Below, piece after piece: positions 1 through 8,979 of a stretch of DNA of 26,115 nucleotides (positions within the stretch are counted from its first letter, which is position 1; each line of letters begins with the position of its first letter). This DNA comes from Gamarada debralockiae (lineage: Eukaryota > Ascomycota > Leotiomycetes > Helotiales > Hyphodiscaceae), in contig NXFV01000060.1 of the NCBI GenBank assembly GCA_002803225.1, positions 1 through 26,115 of the forward strand, in the 5' to 3' direction. Under the pieces are notes generated by a model, which saw nothing but the letters and a program-made list of their open reading frames with translations, had not been told where the DNA came from and made no database searches. The position numbers and the translations under genes were made by a program.

Positions 1-455
1 GGAATGCTCCCTGAATGAGTAGCTAGAAATTTCTACGTAGAAGGTTCTGGAAGGTTCATTTACCATCCCTAACGAGCAATCCTTTTACCTACCCTGTAAT
101 AACTTTGACTTTCAGCCATAGATTCGAGCGAGAAGTTGATTTAAGCTTTCAGCTGGTGTGGGGAACAAGGATAATATATAACAGCGGTGGATTGGACCTC
201 GGGTGCGTGGACTATTAATGTAGGCCGGAGCGGAGCATACGTAGCAATTAAATAGGGTAGATGCAGGATAGAAACAGCTAACCACAAGCAGTCTAGTGTG
301 TGGCCAAGTGGCGTGGCCTTTACTGTCGGCGAGTGAACACCAGCGCTGGCAGGTCAGCGCCAAAGTCTAATGTTATACCTTATTCACGCAACTCTTCATA
401 ATACAACGTACTCATTTTCTAACCGTTTGTACTGTAGAACTTCAGAATCTACAAT
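1..455. other. Left flank, no gene recognised
   Basis: The first 455 bases show no reading frame that resembles a protein. The only longer minus-strand frame (112-363) has no recognisable features. A short imperfect direct repeat of about ten bases with core GAAGGTTC lies near 40-58. I see no tRNA, promoter or transposon end. Confidence 0.4.
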
Positions 456-813
456 ATGGCTCTATCGAGCACCGCACCCAACACGTCTGACCAAAACCTC
501 ACGACGGAGCTCTCGACATCGCTAACATCGTCGACGTCCCCGTCGACTTGTCCACTCCCTTCGACTACCTGACGAACAGCGACACCGACGCGGTCAACGC
601 TGACCTGTGCAGCGCCGGCCGGTGGGAATGGTACTGCAAGGACCCCGCGTGCCCCAAGTACTGGAGCGCTGGTCCTGGAAGTCGAACTTCGGGCTGCTAT
701 ACGAGACAGCTGTGCCCGCTCGGATACGGACATATACACAGGTAGGACGTCGCGAGCTGGCGAGGGAGTGGAGAGTCAAGACGGATTGCGAGATGAATAT
801 ACAGAATCCCTAA
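456..813 (+). pseudogene. Frameshifted fragment of a fungal C2H2-like hypothetical protein
   Basis: An ATG at 456 opens a Ser/Thr-rich N-terminus. The protein-like signal then lies in another frame, including WEWYCKDPACPKYW with two Cys pairs typical of a degenerate zinc finger. Near 668 the coding signal shifts again and continues as WSWKSNF, then GRRELAREWRVKTD, ending at TAA 811-813. Joining these pieces needs at least two frameshifts; the one near 668 looks like a one-base deletion. From memory, similar Cys-rich sequences occur in uncharacterised ascomycete proteins, often near SEEALQ-repeat proteins like the one next door. It lies tail to tail with the 859-1830 relic. Function is unknown. 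An intron, rather than mutation, could explain the first shift. Confidence 0.5.
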
Positions 814-858
814 GTTTATTGCAGCAGTCAGTTCGGTGGCAGCGAACACTTTACTTTT

Positions 859-1830
859 TTATGAACTCTCTCGAAAGATCTTTCGAAGCAGGTGTCTCAA
901 GACAACATTGCCGCTCCCCTAGTCGAACGTGTTGCGAAATATCTTGCCTGTCTCCTTGGTATAGGCTCGCAGCTCTGCCATATCGCGAAAGGTCTGAACC
1001 TTTTCCTCACTACCACTTCGTCCCTATTCAATCAAATCAACGATATTGACGTGTGTCCTTCGTGCAGCCTATGATCCGCGTTAGCATGAATCTACCGAAT
1101 TTCGTTGTACGGTCTCCTACCTCCTTATATTGCTCACATGTTTTCGGAAGCGGCTCGATACCAATCGCACGATAAAGCGCATGCCACGCAGTCAAATCGT
1201 TCTCTGCACCGTACCACATGTGCAGTTCGCTTTGCAGCGCGTCTTGATATCTGTTCCACGCATCGTCTGACGCGGCACTACCACGGCGCTACCCCTCGTG
1301 TCCCCGTAAGTTGGCATACGAAGTAGCTAGTAGGAGAGAAGGATCATAATCAAACGTTGGGAAAGAGCGGAAAAAGACATCCAAAGGGGTTTCTGTATCC
1401 TATTAGTGAATGCGAGAGTCCCGTAGGTACTGCTCTAGTGCCTTCTCGTTGTCGGGGGATCAATCGCAAGTCTTATAGTCGAAGGACGGGGCATACGCTA
1501 GTGAATCCCGTAGGTGCTGCTGCAACGCCTCTTCGCTATCGAAAGATCGATCGCAGTCCTCGCAGTCGTAGGACAGGGCATACGCTGGTAAATCCCGCAG
1601 GTACTGCTGCAACGCCTCTTCGCTATTAAAAGATTGATCGCAGTCGTTATAGTCAAAGGACGGAGTATGAACCGGAGAATCGCGTAGGTGCTGCTGTAGA
1701 GCCGTCCCGCTGCCGTAGTGACGGTTGCAAGTTGTGCAGTCGAAGGTATACGCGGGTGATTCTCGTTTGTGCTGCTGCAGGCTTTCCTCGCTATCGAAGA
1801 TTGATTGCAGAGAATATAGCGGGAGCTCAT
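859..1830 (-). pseudogene. Decayed fungal C2H2-like tandem-repeat protein
   Basis: Reading from ATG at 1830, five units of about 29 codons follow the pattern CxxC...SEEALQQHLRDSP, a degenerate C2H2-like finger repeat. A conserved C-terminal region follows, with LDVFFRSFPTFDYDPS, MWYGAENDLTAWHAL, THVNIVDLIE, FRDMAELRAYTKETGKIFRN and VVLRHLLRKIF, ending at TAA 859-861. A 52-bp intron (1120 down to 1069; donor GTAGGA, branch GCTAAC, acceptor ATAG) restores the frame across the C-terminal region, which supports a true gene origin. Damage: one frameshift in the first unit and several in-frame TGA/TAA/TAG codons, including HEG-stop and LIE-stop where relatives as I recall them have Trp, and FD-stop where they have Gln. 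Several finger Cys and His are Tyr (TGC to TAC, CAC to TAC). All fit RIP-type transitions. The family is common in ascomycetes and its function is not known to me. Confidence 0.75.
1417..1815 (-). repeat. Tandem 87-bp coding repeats (finger units)
   Basis: Equivalent positions recur at 1417, 1504, 1591 and 1678, exactly 87 bp (29 codons) apart, and again at 1759 after an 81-bp unit lacking two codons. Each unit encodes one CxxC/SEEALQQHL-type finger on the minus strand. The two central units (1504-1677) are the most alike. Confidence 0.85.
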
Positions 1831-2064
1831 AGTGTCAAAGTTTTTATACTACTATCGATTCGATTTTTTAGGAGGAACTCAGAAGTAATGATGATTGGAA
1901 GCGGGGAGTCGATAGTCTAATTATACATGTGACAAATGGAATGGTCGGCATAGTAGCTCTGTCGTGTAACACTGCTATCTAATGACCCAGTGGCACATAA
2001 GCTCCCAAGAATTCCTTACGTGAGGTATCTAACTTATATGATTTTACTGTCGCTGAAAGTATCC

Positions 2065-2104
2065 TATCCTTAAAGACATGACTGTATCCTCAAAGACATG
2101 ACTG
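2065..2104 (+). repeat. 20-bp tandem duplication
   Basis: Two adjacent copies of a 20-base unit (core TAAAGACATGACTG versus CAAAGACATGACTG) occupy 2065-2084 and 2085-2104. They differ by one C/T transition. The second copy supplies the ATG at 2098 of the following relic gene; the first gives an out-of-frame ATG. Confidence 0.8.
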
Positions 2105-2767
2105 AGCCCTGGAATCTCAACCCCTACAAGTGTACTCATCTTCTAAAGACGCTTTGGAAGGTGATATACTCTGGTACCTAATCTCAACGGGATCTATTTA
2201 CAGGAGATCTTATTGCGTCGGATAGTACCCGTATAATTAGGGATGAATTAGAGCTAAAGAAAGCAATTGAAGTATATATCGACTGGTGGAGCCGCTAACC
2301 AAGCTGCTTTCTATCGGTCTTTAGTGATGAGTAACATGCTCGTAATTGGGCGAAGCAACGCGAGAAAACACAATCCGAAGTCTATATTTATAAGATAGAC
2401 ACGACGAATCTGCTAACCGATATATATCTATTTGATGTGGACTGGCTGAAGGCTACGTTAGGCTTTGTTCATCCGATATCAACCTATAAACTTTTATTCC
2501 TGTACTGTATTACGGCTCAGGCTATAGTAAGCAAAAGAGATCTGGGAGAAATCTGGGAACAAGGTATGTTGGCTTTATTACTAAGGGCAAGATTCGCTAA
2601 ACTAATAATACACAGAAGCAGATGCTCAATATTATGCTGCCCGTTAATTCGACCCAAACTATCATTGGGTTGATGAATTACACGGATACTACGATTCTGA
2701 TGAAGAGTGCGAGGAAGGCAACAGATGTGATGATTTACTTAAGATGATGGAGGGAGATTGGGACTGA
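2098..2767 (+). pseudogene. Decayed ADP-ribosyltransferase-like (DUF7587-like) fungal protein
   Basis: One frame from ATG 2098 runs through a coherent protein: LWKVIYSGT, a stop, SQRDLFTGDL, then IDWWSR, a stop, PSCFLSVFSDE, a stop, HARNWAKQREKTQSEVYIYK, IDTTNLLTDIYLFDVDWL, and an exon end at GEIWEQ. A 52-bp intron (2564-2615; donor GTATGT, acceptor ACACAG) joins it to a second exon that has one further stop and ends in an acidic tail at TGA 2765-2767. The four internal stops are all TAA and could each derive from CAA by a single C to T. The pattern of a surface-exposed FLSVFSDE strand, an alanine-containing helix, then VYIYKIDTT resembles fungal ART-fold domains of the DUF7587 kind, from memory. 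The catalytic residues cannot be assigned. Substrate and role are unknown. Without the stops, nearly the whole frame is open. Confidence 0.65.
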
Positions 2768-3136
2768 AAATGTATAAAATGACGAAAATTTGATAATGAT
2801 AATGGTGATATATGCTGTCATGACTTTCACGTAATCCAACTTTCCTGGCACAATATCTAGGACGAGGACTATGTGGCTGCGTACGACGTCTGTGACATCG
2901 AGAGTAAGCATGCCTAAACCTAGGTATTCTGACCTGCTCTTGAATTTGTAAACCCTGCCCTGGACATCTCTTAGTAGTACTATTTTATTTATGACAGCCG
3001 TTTGATGAGGTCGCAGGTCTGATGATAGCAGAAACGAAAAGAACGAGGGTGATGACGGGATGCAGCAGAGCCGCAGATGCTCCCACAAAGCTGCTTGCGA
3101 GTACAGCTGAACCTGCGCAAGCATCACCACCAGCAC
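2735..3136 (-). pseudogene. Possible relic of a small fungal hypothetical protein
   Basis: A minus-strand frame open for 133 codons contains a protein-like core, GRVYKFKSRSEYLGLGMLTL followed by VLVLDIVPGKLDYVKVMTAY, which reminds me of short uncharacterised ascomycete proteins. A second minus frame (3173-2985) has a hydrophobic stretch, LLHPVITLVLFVSAII, that could be a displaced signal or membrane segment of the same gene. It overlaps the end of the 2098-2767 relic by 33 bp and leads away from the BTB relic, with their 5' ends almost meeting near 3150. The last 40 codons are Ile/Phe/Ser-rich and look like read-through. This could still be a chance frame. Confidence 0.35.
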
Positions 3137-3162
3137 CTCCGACGACAGCCCGGCACCTTAAT

Positions 3163-3925
3163 ATGGCGAGCACAAATGCCCAGGAGAGACTGCTTGATGC
3201 GACTTTTAAAGATATTGCAACGTCGTTAGTGGTGTCAAATATCTATTACCTGTTTCCAGCTAATACTATCGGCTTCTCCCACTGTACTCCGGTCCTCAAG
3301 TTACAATCCGCATCGGATCTGCAAGCCACGAATATAAGCTTCCGAAAGCCCTCCTCTGCAAGCAGTCCCTGTATTTCGCAGCTATGTTTAAAGGATCCTT
3401 TCAGGAAGGGGAAGAGCAGGCAACAACTTTGGAAGAGATAAATGGCGTGGTCACGCTTCGAAGTTTCCATATGTTTGTGCAGTGGATATACCAGACGTCG
3501 CGATCACTATGGCTATCGAATTTGCTAGACTGGCAGATATGTGTCGTATTACTGGCATGGAATCCCTTATGGCTAAGTATATCAAAGCTATTATTCTAGC
3601 AAATCCAGCTCCAAAGGACTCGGAGTGGAGTAATTGGAGAGCGCTAGACACAAACACTTATTGCCTTACGTCCTAGCATATTACTTCAGTAGCTACTCTG
3701 CCTGAAGGGTATCCAGTGCGTGCGATATTAGCTACGGCAACTGTTGAAGGATATCTCAGATAGTATAATTACAAATTTGAGAAAGAGACTTTAAGAGTTC
3801 CTGAATTTTCCGTAGATCTCCACAAGGCTGTGAGAGCAGCTATTGAGAGTATAACTATTGAGTTTAACGTAACTACTTTCGAGGATCCTATTAGTCGGCT
3901 GAGATTAGGGCTCAAGAGGACCTAA
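3163..3925 (+). pseudogene. Decayed BTB/POZ-domain protein
   Basis: ATG 3163 starts an N-terminus reading MASTNAQERLLDATFKDIAT. The BTB core then appears in another frame (about 3295-3485): QVTIRIGSASHEYKLPKALL, CKQSLYFAAMFKGSFQEGEE, TTLEEINGVVTLRSFHMFVQ, WIY. A third frame (from about 3482) continues with ITMAIEFARLADMCRITGME and the usual C-terminal region of fungal BTB proteins, through FSVDLHKAVRAAIE and ITFEDP-like VTTFEDPIS, to TAA 3923-3925. Two in-frame TAGs (3674-3676, 3761-3763) sit where CAG and TGG are plausible ancestors. At least two frameshifts are present; the first may hide an intron between 3215 and 3290 whose sites were lost. Such BTB-only proteins are highly multicopy in ascomycetes, are presumed protein-interaction or Cul3-adaptor domains, and have no assigned pathway. 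Confidence 0.75.
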
Positions 3926-4015
3926 GTATAGAGGTACAATAGGAAGAAGGGAGATCAGCTAATTTTGGCGCGGGAATGCCTAGATGCGAGGAGGTGATTC
4001 ATTGAAACTTCCTTT

Positions 4016-5913
4016 CTATTGCGCTGAGAATATGATGAAGTCTAACTCTACTGTATATCCTCTTGCAGTAATCTGATTCTCTACAACTTGCACTTAGATT
4101 ATCCGCGCAACTGGTGCCCTCTATGGCTCTGGTGCTCTCCATGGCTCTGGCGCTTCGATCATCCGCGCTACTTCTGGCTCTGGCTCTAGCTCTAGCTCAT
4201 CTGCCTCTAGCTCAATCTTACGCTTCCGACCACGTTTTCCCCTGCCATTTATGACCTCTTTCGCAGCACGCGCCACTTCTGGCTCTGGCTCAGACTCTGG
4301 CTCATCTGCCTCTAGCGCAGCACTCTTCCGCTTCCGACCACGTTTTCCCTTGCCCTTTATGACCTCTTTCGCAGCACGCTTTGCTCGTGCCTCCTCAATG
4401 TCCTCATAGCTCATCACCTTCCCCTTCCCTAGTACTACTGACCTGGTTGATCGGCGAACTTTGGCTTCGTTGTTCATTGTAGTCAAGAATTGATTTCGAT
4501 CTCGAAGGAGGGCACGTTCGGCATGGAGGATAGCACGTTCGGCAAAGGATGCTTGGGCAGCATTGGCAAGCTTCTGTACACGCCTCTGTAGGCGCTGTGT
4601 ACTCGTCTCGTTGAGCATATGAGCATCCTGTTTGATCAGATTATGCAGCGACGTAAGAGCCTCTGCTGACACTGGAGTTACAGGCGTCACAGGCGTCTGT
4701 AGTACTTCGTCTTGCGGATAAGATCCCACTACCTTATCGGCTTTCGGAACGGTAAGTTCAGCTGGGGGCTTCGGTGTAGCTCTGAGTACTCTGTCTGGGT
4801 TGAACGGAAACAAACCACTCGCAGCCTATGCGGCGGTAATGTTTCTCTTTGTGAACGCCTTTTCCCTTGCAGGGCTATACAGAGATATGAAATCCTCCTT
4901 ACCGACTGTATTTGTACCTCCTCGAAATAGTCGTTCAACTTGGTCGCGATAGGCTGCCTTCAAGGGGCCAAAGACTCCGACGTCACAGGGCTGGAGCTTG
5001 TGAGAGGTGTGAGAGGGGATACGACACAAGATAATGTTGTTTTCCAACAAAACTCCAAGATTTCGAGGGTCTCGTGCGTCCCGAAGCCGTCACAAATCAG
5101 TACCCGTGGTTTCTGCTTCGCCTGTTCTTTGGTTTGGGGATCAAACACACGCTTGAGCTACTCCAAGCTAATCTTCGAGTCGGTGTATCCAGATTCGGAG
5201 CACGCATAGTGCCATCCAGGGGTGGGGAACGTGGTCCAGTTGCTTCGATGGGTGGTGGCTGGCCAAATAATCATTGGTAATAAAGACCTACCGTTGCCAC
5301 TGATGCACTCGATGGCAGTTACTATTGTCCGCTTCACGCCCGCGCCTCTATAGTCTCGCGGATCGTCCTTACCCACAAGGACTTTGGCGGAGCCGAGCAT
5401 GTATAACATGACTCTAGTCTCGTCCATGTTATACACATTCTCTGGCAGGATGGCCCGATCTCGTAACACCCTTCCGATTATCTCAAACCAGTGTGTTATC
5501 TTATTATAGATGTTGTTCTCGTGCCGTTTCCAGTCTATCGGCCTTACGCTTCTTGATTTGAGTGCTGGATGACGCTTCTCGAAGGCCTGAGCCTAGTTCT
5601 TGCTTGGAGGCTTGATCGCTTTATTTGTCGTGGAACGCTGGCGGGCGATGCTAAAGGCGAGTGAAGGTAAAAACTTTATCTGCATAGGATTTCCGAGGTC
5701 TGACATTAGTTTCAAATACTTTTCGAGGGCTTTCTCTTCCGATAGAGTGAGATATTGTTGGCTTTGGGCCTTCTCTTCTTTCGAGCGCCGCCTATGATCA
5801 CGATAATAAAGGGTAGTCAGAGGGACTCCACTGCGTTTTGATCTGGCATTGTATGTTCGAGGCTCTCCCGGCCGGGAGGCCTCTGCCAGGGCTTTACTGG
5901 CGCGGTCACTCAT
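4016..5913 (-). pseudogene. Fot1/pogo-type DDE transposase, nonsense-riddled
   Basis: From ATG 5913 the minus strand encodes a helix-turn-helix N-terminus (TYNARSKRSGVPLTTLYYRD), a CENP-B-like region (FEKRHPALKSR), then a DDE_1 catalytic domain. All three acidic residues remain visible: VYNMDETRV, LICDGFGTHE and KLQPCDVGVFGPLKAAYRDQ. The tail has two lysine/arginine-rich blocks (KGKGKRGRKRK, GRGKRGRKRK) separated by Glu-rich repeats. The frame is broken by four TAGs, each replacing a probable TGG (KN-stop-AQAF, SLE-stop-LKRVF, TAA-stop-AASGLF, PEP-stop-RAP next to the intact PEPWRAP repeat), plus one single-base frameshift near 5050. The terminal stop is uncertain: TAG at 4121-4123 is one of the four, and the tail may run to 4016. 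With these few lesions it is the best preserved transposase here, yet it cannot be active. I could not find its left terminal inverted repeat. Confidence 0.85.
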
Positions 5914-5945
5914 AAAGCATTACCTCCGTACCATACATGGGATGG

Positions 5946-5997
5946 GGATTGGAACGACTTGAGGTGGCGGATTGGAACGACGGAGTGGCAACTCCGT
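5946..5997 (+). repeat. Subterminal repeats upstream of the Fot1-like transposase
   Basis: GGATTGGAACGAC occurs at 5946-5958 and again at 5969-5981, 23 bp apart. It is followed by a perfect hairpin, ACGGAGT-GGCA-ACTCCGT, at 5980-5997. Paired subterminal motifs 30-80 bp upstream of a pogo-like start codon are typical transposase binding sites, so these may belong to the element's 5' end. Another palindrome, CTTCTAGAAG, and flanking CACGTGG/CCACGTG blocks follow at about 6010-6060. Confidence 0.5.
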
Positions 5998-6584
5998 GCA
6001 GAACTAGACACGTGGCTGCCTGTGGAAACTTCTAGAAGAACGCCACATTTCCACGTGACATATATAAAATAGTAATAAAATATGACTAGCGTGGCTGTGA
6101 ATACAATATTAAGTAAGGGCGATAAATCCTTCCTCGCTTATTAAGACTTGGCATTTTGTGTACCAACTACTTTTGTCCGGATAAATCCGGCAGGCAGGTT
6201 TCCTTGTGCTCTGTGTCTTCAAACCTTGGGGCTATATTTGAACTTAATAGAAGATCTATACCACGGCCCCGAATTTCAGGGACAGGTCAATAGTCATGAT
6301 AGAGCAGGGGGTAATAGCTATAGCAGCTTTTGACACTCTCAACAGGACAATCGACAGCATAGCCAAACTGCAGTATTTTTTTTGACTGCAAGTCGAGCCT
6401 TGTAGAGAAATAGCTAAAGAACAATAGCAAACTGATTATAACTTTATATATTTATGTGGTGGAGATTTAAGGCCCCCAAACTATGAAGTCTTTCCGGCAC
6501 ACAGGGTTTTCCGGCACGCAGGGATGGACGTTACTTTCTATTCGCCTTAATTTTCTAAATTTTAAGGTCATTATCTTAAATACG
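5998..6584. other. Between two transposase relics, no gene seen
   Basis: No convincing coding frame. AT-rich tracts lie around 6057-6125 and 6390-6460. Near 6491-6524 a short direct repeat, TTTCCGGCAC, occurs twice about 17 bp apart. The stretch 6500-6584 may still be the eroded C-terminus of the minus-strand transposase fragment that follows, because its frame continues beyond the TAG at 6585 with more TAA and TAG codons. Confidence 0.4.
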
Positions 6585-6896
6585 CTAGAAGATTTCAACC
6601 CGGTAGAAGGGATTAATTTGCTTCATGTCGGTTCGAGTATTCCAATCTACTTCCTGAGTATGAAATAACCTAAGAGGTCTATATGCCCTAACATCAAGCA
6701 GCGGGAGTAGATTAGAGCAATGAGGCGGGCGGAATAAAAAGATCAGTGTCATTCTTAATACAGAGGGCAATTACATCGTCAGTAATATTACTGGAATGGC
6801 CATCCATGATTAACCTTCTTGGCGTCTCCTCGACTTTTTACATGATTAAGGTTCAGAGAGCTTTCGTAGCTACTCAAATTCATGGTTAGTTGAAGT
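6585..6896 (-). pseudogene. Fragment of a second Fot1/pogo-type transposase
   Basis: Three overlapping frames on the minus strand together read as the catalytic core of a DDE_1 transposase: NHEFE, a stop, LRKLSEP; then VEETPRRLIMDGHSSNITDD with the second catalytic Asp in MDGHSS; then RPPHCSNLLPLLDVRAYRPL and FHTQEVDWNTRTDMKQIN. The third acidic residue is the Asp of LLDVRAY. It differs from the 4-5.9 kb element (MDGHSS versus CDGFGTH), so it is a separate subfamily. The N-terminal DNA-binding half and the first catalytic Asp are missing. Two or more frameshifts and TAG/TAA codons of the Trp/Gln type are present. Confidence 0.7.
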
Positions 6897-7074
6897 CTAG
6901 CTGCTGTAGCTTGTCAAGAGTGCCTACTCTTTAATGGTAAACTCGAGAGTCCAGTCTTTAGCGGAATGGATAAGGTACGTGTGGAGTTGTACAGAGCCGT
7001 GCTCCCGTGTTGGTTTTTCAGTAATTATCTATCAATTCTACAGTAGGAAGTGCTCTATATATACACTTTGGGTC

Positions 7075-7164
7075 CTGTATTTGTCACTTAGTGTGACTCA
7101 TACCGAAGGTTCTAGCTATACTGATTTGTCACTGTATTCGTCACTCTTGCCACTGTATTTGTCA
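7075..7164 (+). repeat. Short imperfect repeats, CTGTATTTGTCAC motif
   Basis: The motif CTGTATTYGTCA occurs at 7075, 7132 and 7152, and a related GATTTGTCACT lies at about 7123. The cluster abuts the truncated C-terminal end of the OrsD-like relic (stop at 7187-7189), so it may mark the edge of an element that cut that gene. The surrounding 6900-7186 has no gene. Confidence 0.45.
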
Positions 7165-7186
7165 ACCACATACTAGAAGCTTCTAG

Positions 7187-8979
7187 TTACTTCAATTCCC
7201 AACATCCCGTCTGTCGTGCTAAAGATGCCTTCTGCAGCTTATTACGCTCGTCCGTCATGAATGAGTGTCCAACATTCCAGTTGGCAAGGTTGTCATGGAT
7301 CCAGTCGGGTTCGATATCTGATTCCACGCCGTACATCAGTTTCTTCACCATCTGCTCTACTACAAAATACAGTATCTATCTTCGCCTGATGAAAGTCTTT
7401 CACCAATAGCGTTATATTCTTCTTCGGTGTCTCCAAAACCAATTTGTCATTGACTTCCTCCGTCGTCTGCCATGTAAATTTGGTCTTCCCTCCTTCCCGC
7501 ACGCATATTTCGTTGCTTTTGAAGAGCAATTCAAACATGGCGTGTAGTGCATATGGACTACCCCGACGGACATAATTCCTTCTGATATAGTGAAGCCTAT
7601 CCAAAGGGTTTGGGAAATTGACTCGTGATACTTCTTCCGGGCTGTCCGGGCTAGTCAACTCGTGGTAGGCCCTCTCTGTAGCGCATATTCCAAGAAGAGC
7701 AAGCGCGATATCCACACTAGTCTAGCAAGAAGAGTAGTAAAGACAGATGGCGGTTTCCAGAAATAGGTATTCTCGTCAATACCCAACACACCAATGAAGT
7801 GCATCATGGTACAATTTACATAGCTGCCACCGGGTTGCGGTGTCGTGAGAAGACCAATCGAAATATCAAATAGCTGCTCCGCTAAAGTATTGCGAATAGT
7901 ATTGTATCTCTCATTGTTCGTCAGCTCCCAGGCTGCAGTTAGTCGTTTTGCCATCTCCTCGGAATACACCTGATCATATATCTTGACTCGGTCAGGATTC
8001 GCTGAGGTGATGTACACGAAACAGGTAGGAGAAGAACTGTCCCCAGGAGCGCCAGTACCTCTCTTCAGATGGCCGTCGCTGACATCGCTTGAATGCTTTC
8101 GGGTGATAGGTATCATTGATGATATGAATCCAGCAAGCGACCTGCGTCTCCGTTGAGTCCAAACTACAGATACAGTTCGAACATCTGCCGCAGTGATACT
8201 ATGACGGTATAGAGCCTTTCTTCAAATTGTCTATCCCATCGTACCCGACTACTCATATTTCTCGGCATCTAATCCATTCGCCCGACTGTTAGGAGAAAAA
8301 GCAAGCGCTTGCTTGGTAATGGCCAAAATATGGAGTGGGTTGTCTTTGAATCTTGTCGGCCACTTGATATGATGTTTAAGCCAGGGTATACTCTCGTCCA
8401 GGCCCTTGGAATTGTCCTTTTGTTGGTTCAGCCTCGCTTCTTCCTCAAATTCTATATCTTCTTCCGCCTCTAATGCTTCTAGGGCTTGTTCATGGGCTGT
8501 CTTTGAAGGTATTGGAGTAGACTGGTTCACGTTAACAATCCAATACGTGCCGCGCGTTTTGGAAACCCATCGTTGGACGAGCACATCTTCTACGCAGTCC
8601 CGCCACTTCTCATTCGTGCCAATGCGGTGGTTCTTCTCGACGTATGCCTTTATGACCCAGTCATCCTTTCGGGTTCCTCTTATGTAGACGCATTTGCGAC
8701 ACCGCACACTGTCTATGAGAGGTAGAAAGGGAAGACTCTCTAAGTCATTGTCGGGTATGTCCAGTTCCGCGACGGTATTCTTCAATCCAGAGCGAATGGC
8801 CTCGGCAGCCTCGACGATGGGCAGTCATTTCCTCGTGGAAGTTCGTGGTCTCTATTAACGCGCACGTGGTATTTAAGTTCAACAAGTGGTATGGCGGACT
8901 GATATTTTGTGATCAAACCAGGCACAATGGTCGGGAATGTAAATAATGCCCTCTCCAAGGCAAAATGATGTAAAGGCAA
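7187..8979 (-). pseudogene. Truncated OrsD/DUF3505-like fungal protein
   Basis: The minus strand shows successive pieces of one long protein. From about 8890: KYHVRVNRDHELPRGND, then IVEAAEAIRSGLKNTVAELD, VRCRKCVYIRG with CxxC and a following His (zinc-finger-like), WRDCVEDVLVQRWVSKTRG, an acidic linker, and IPWLKHHIKWPTRFKDNPL. After the TAG at 8249 and a shift come GVLGIDENTYFWKPPSVFTT and WISRLLFLEYAL, then RLHYIRRNYVRRGSPYAL and FTWQTTEEVNDKL. A last shift near 7375 gives MYGVESDIEPDWIHDNLANW, ending at TAA 7187-7189. The order matches, from memory, the DUF3505 (OrsD-like) proteins often linked to RecQ-type helicases near fungal telomeres. The C-terminal half of that family is absent. At least three frameshifts are needed. 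The codons above about 8890 are uncertain. Molecular function of the family is unknown. Confidence 0.65.
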
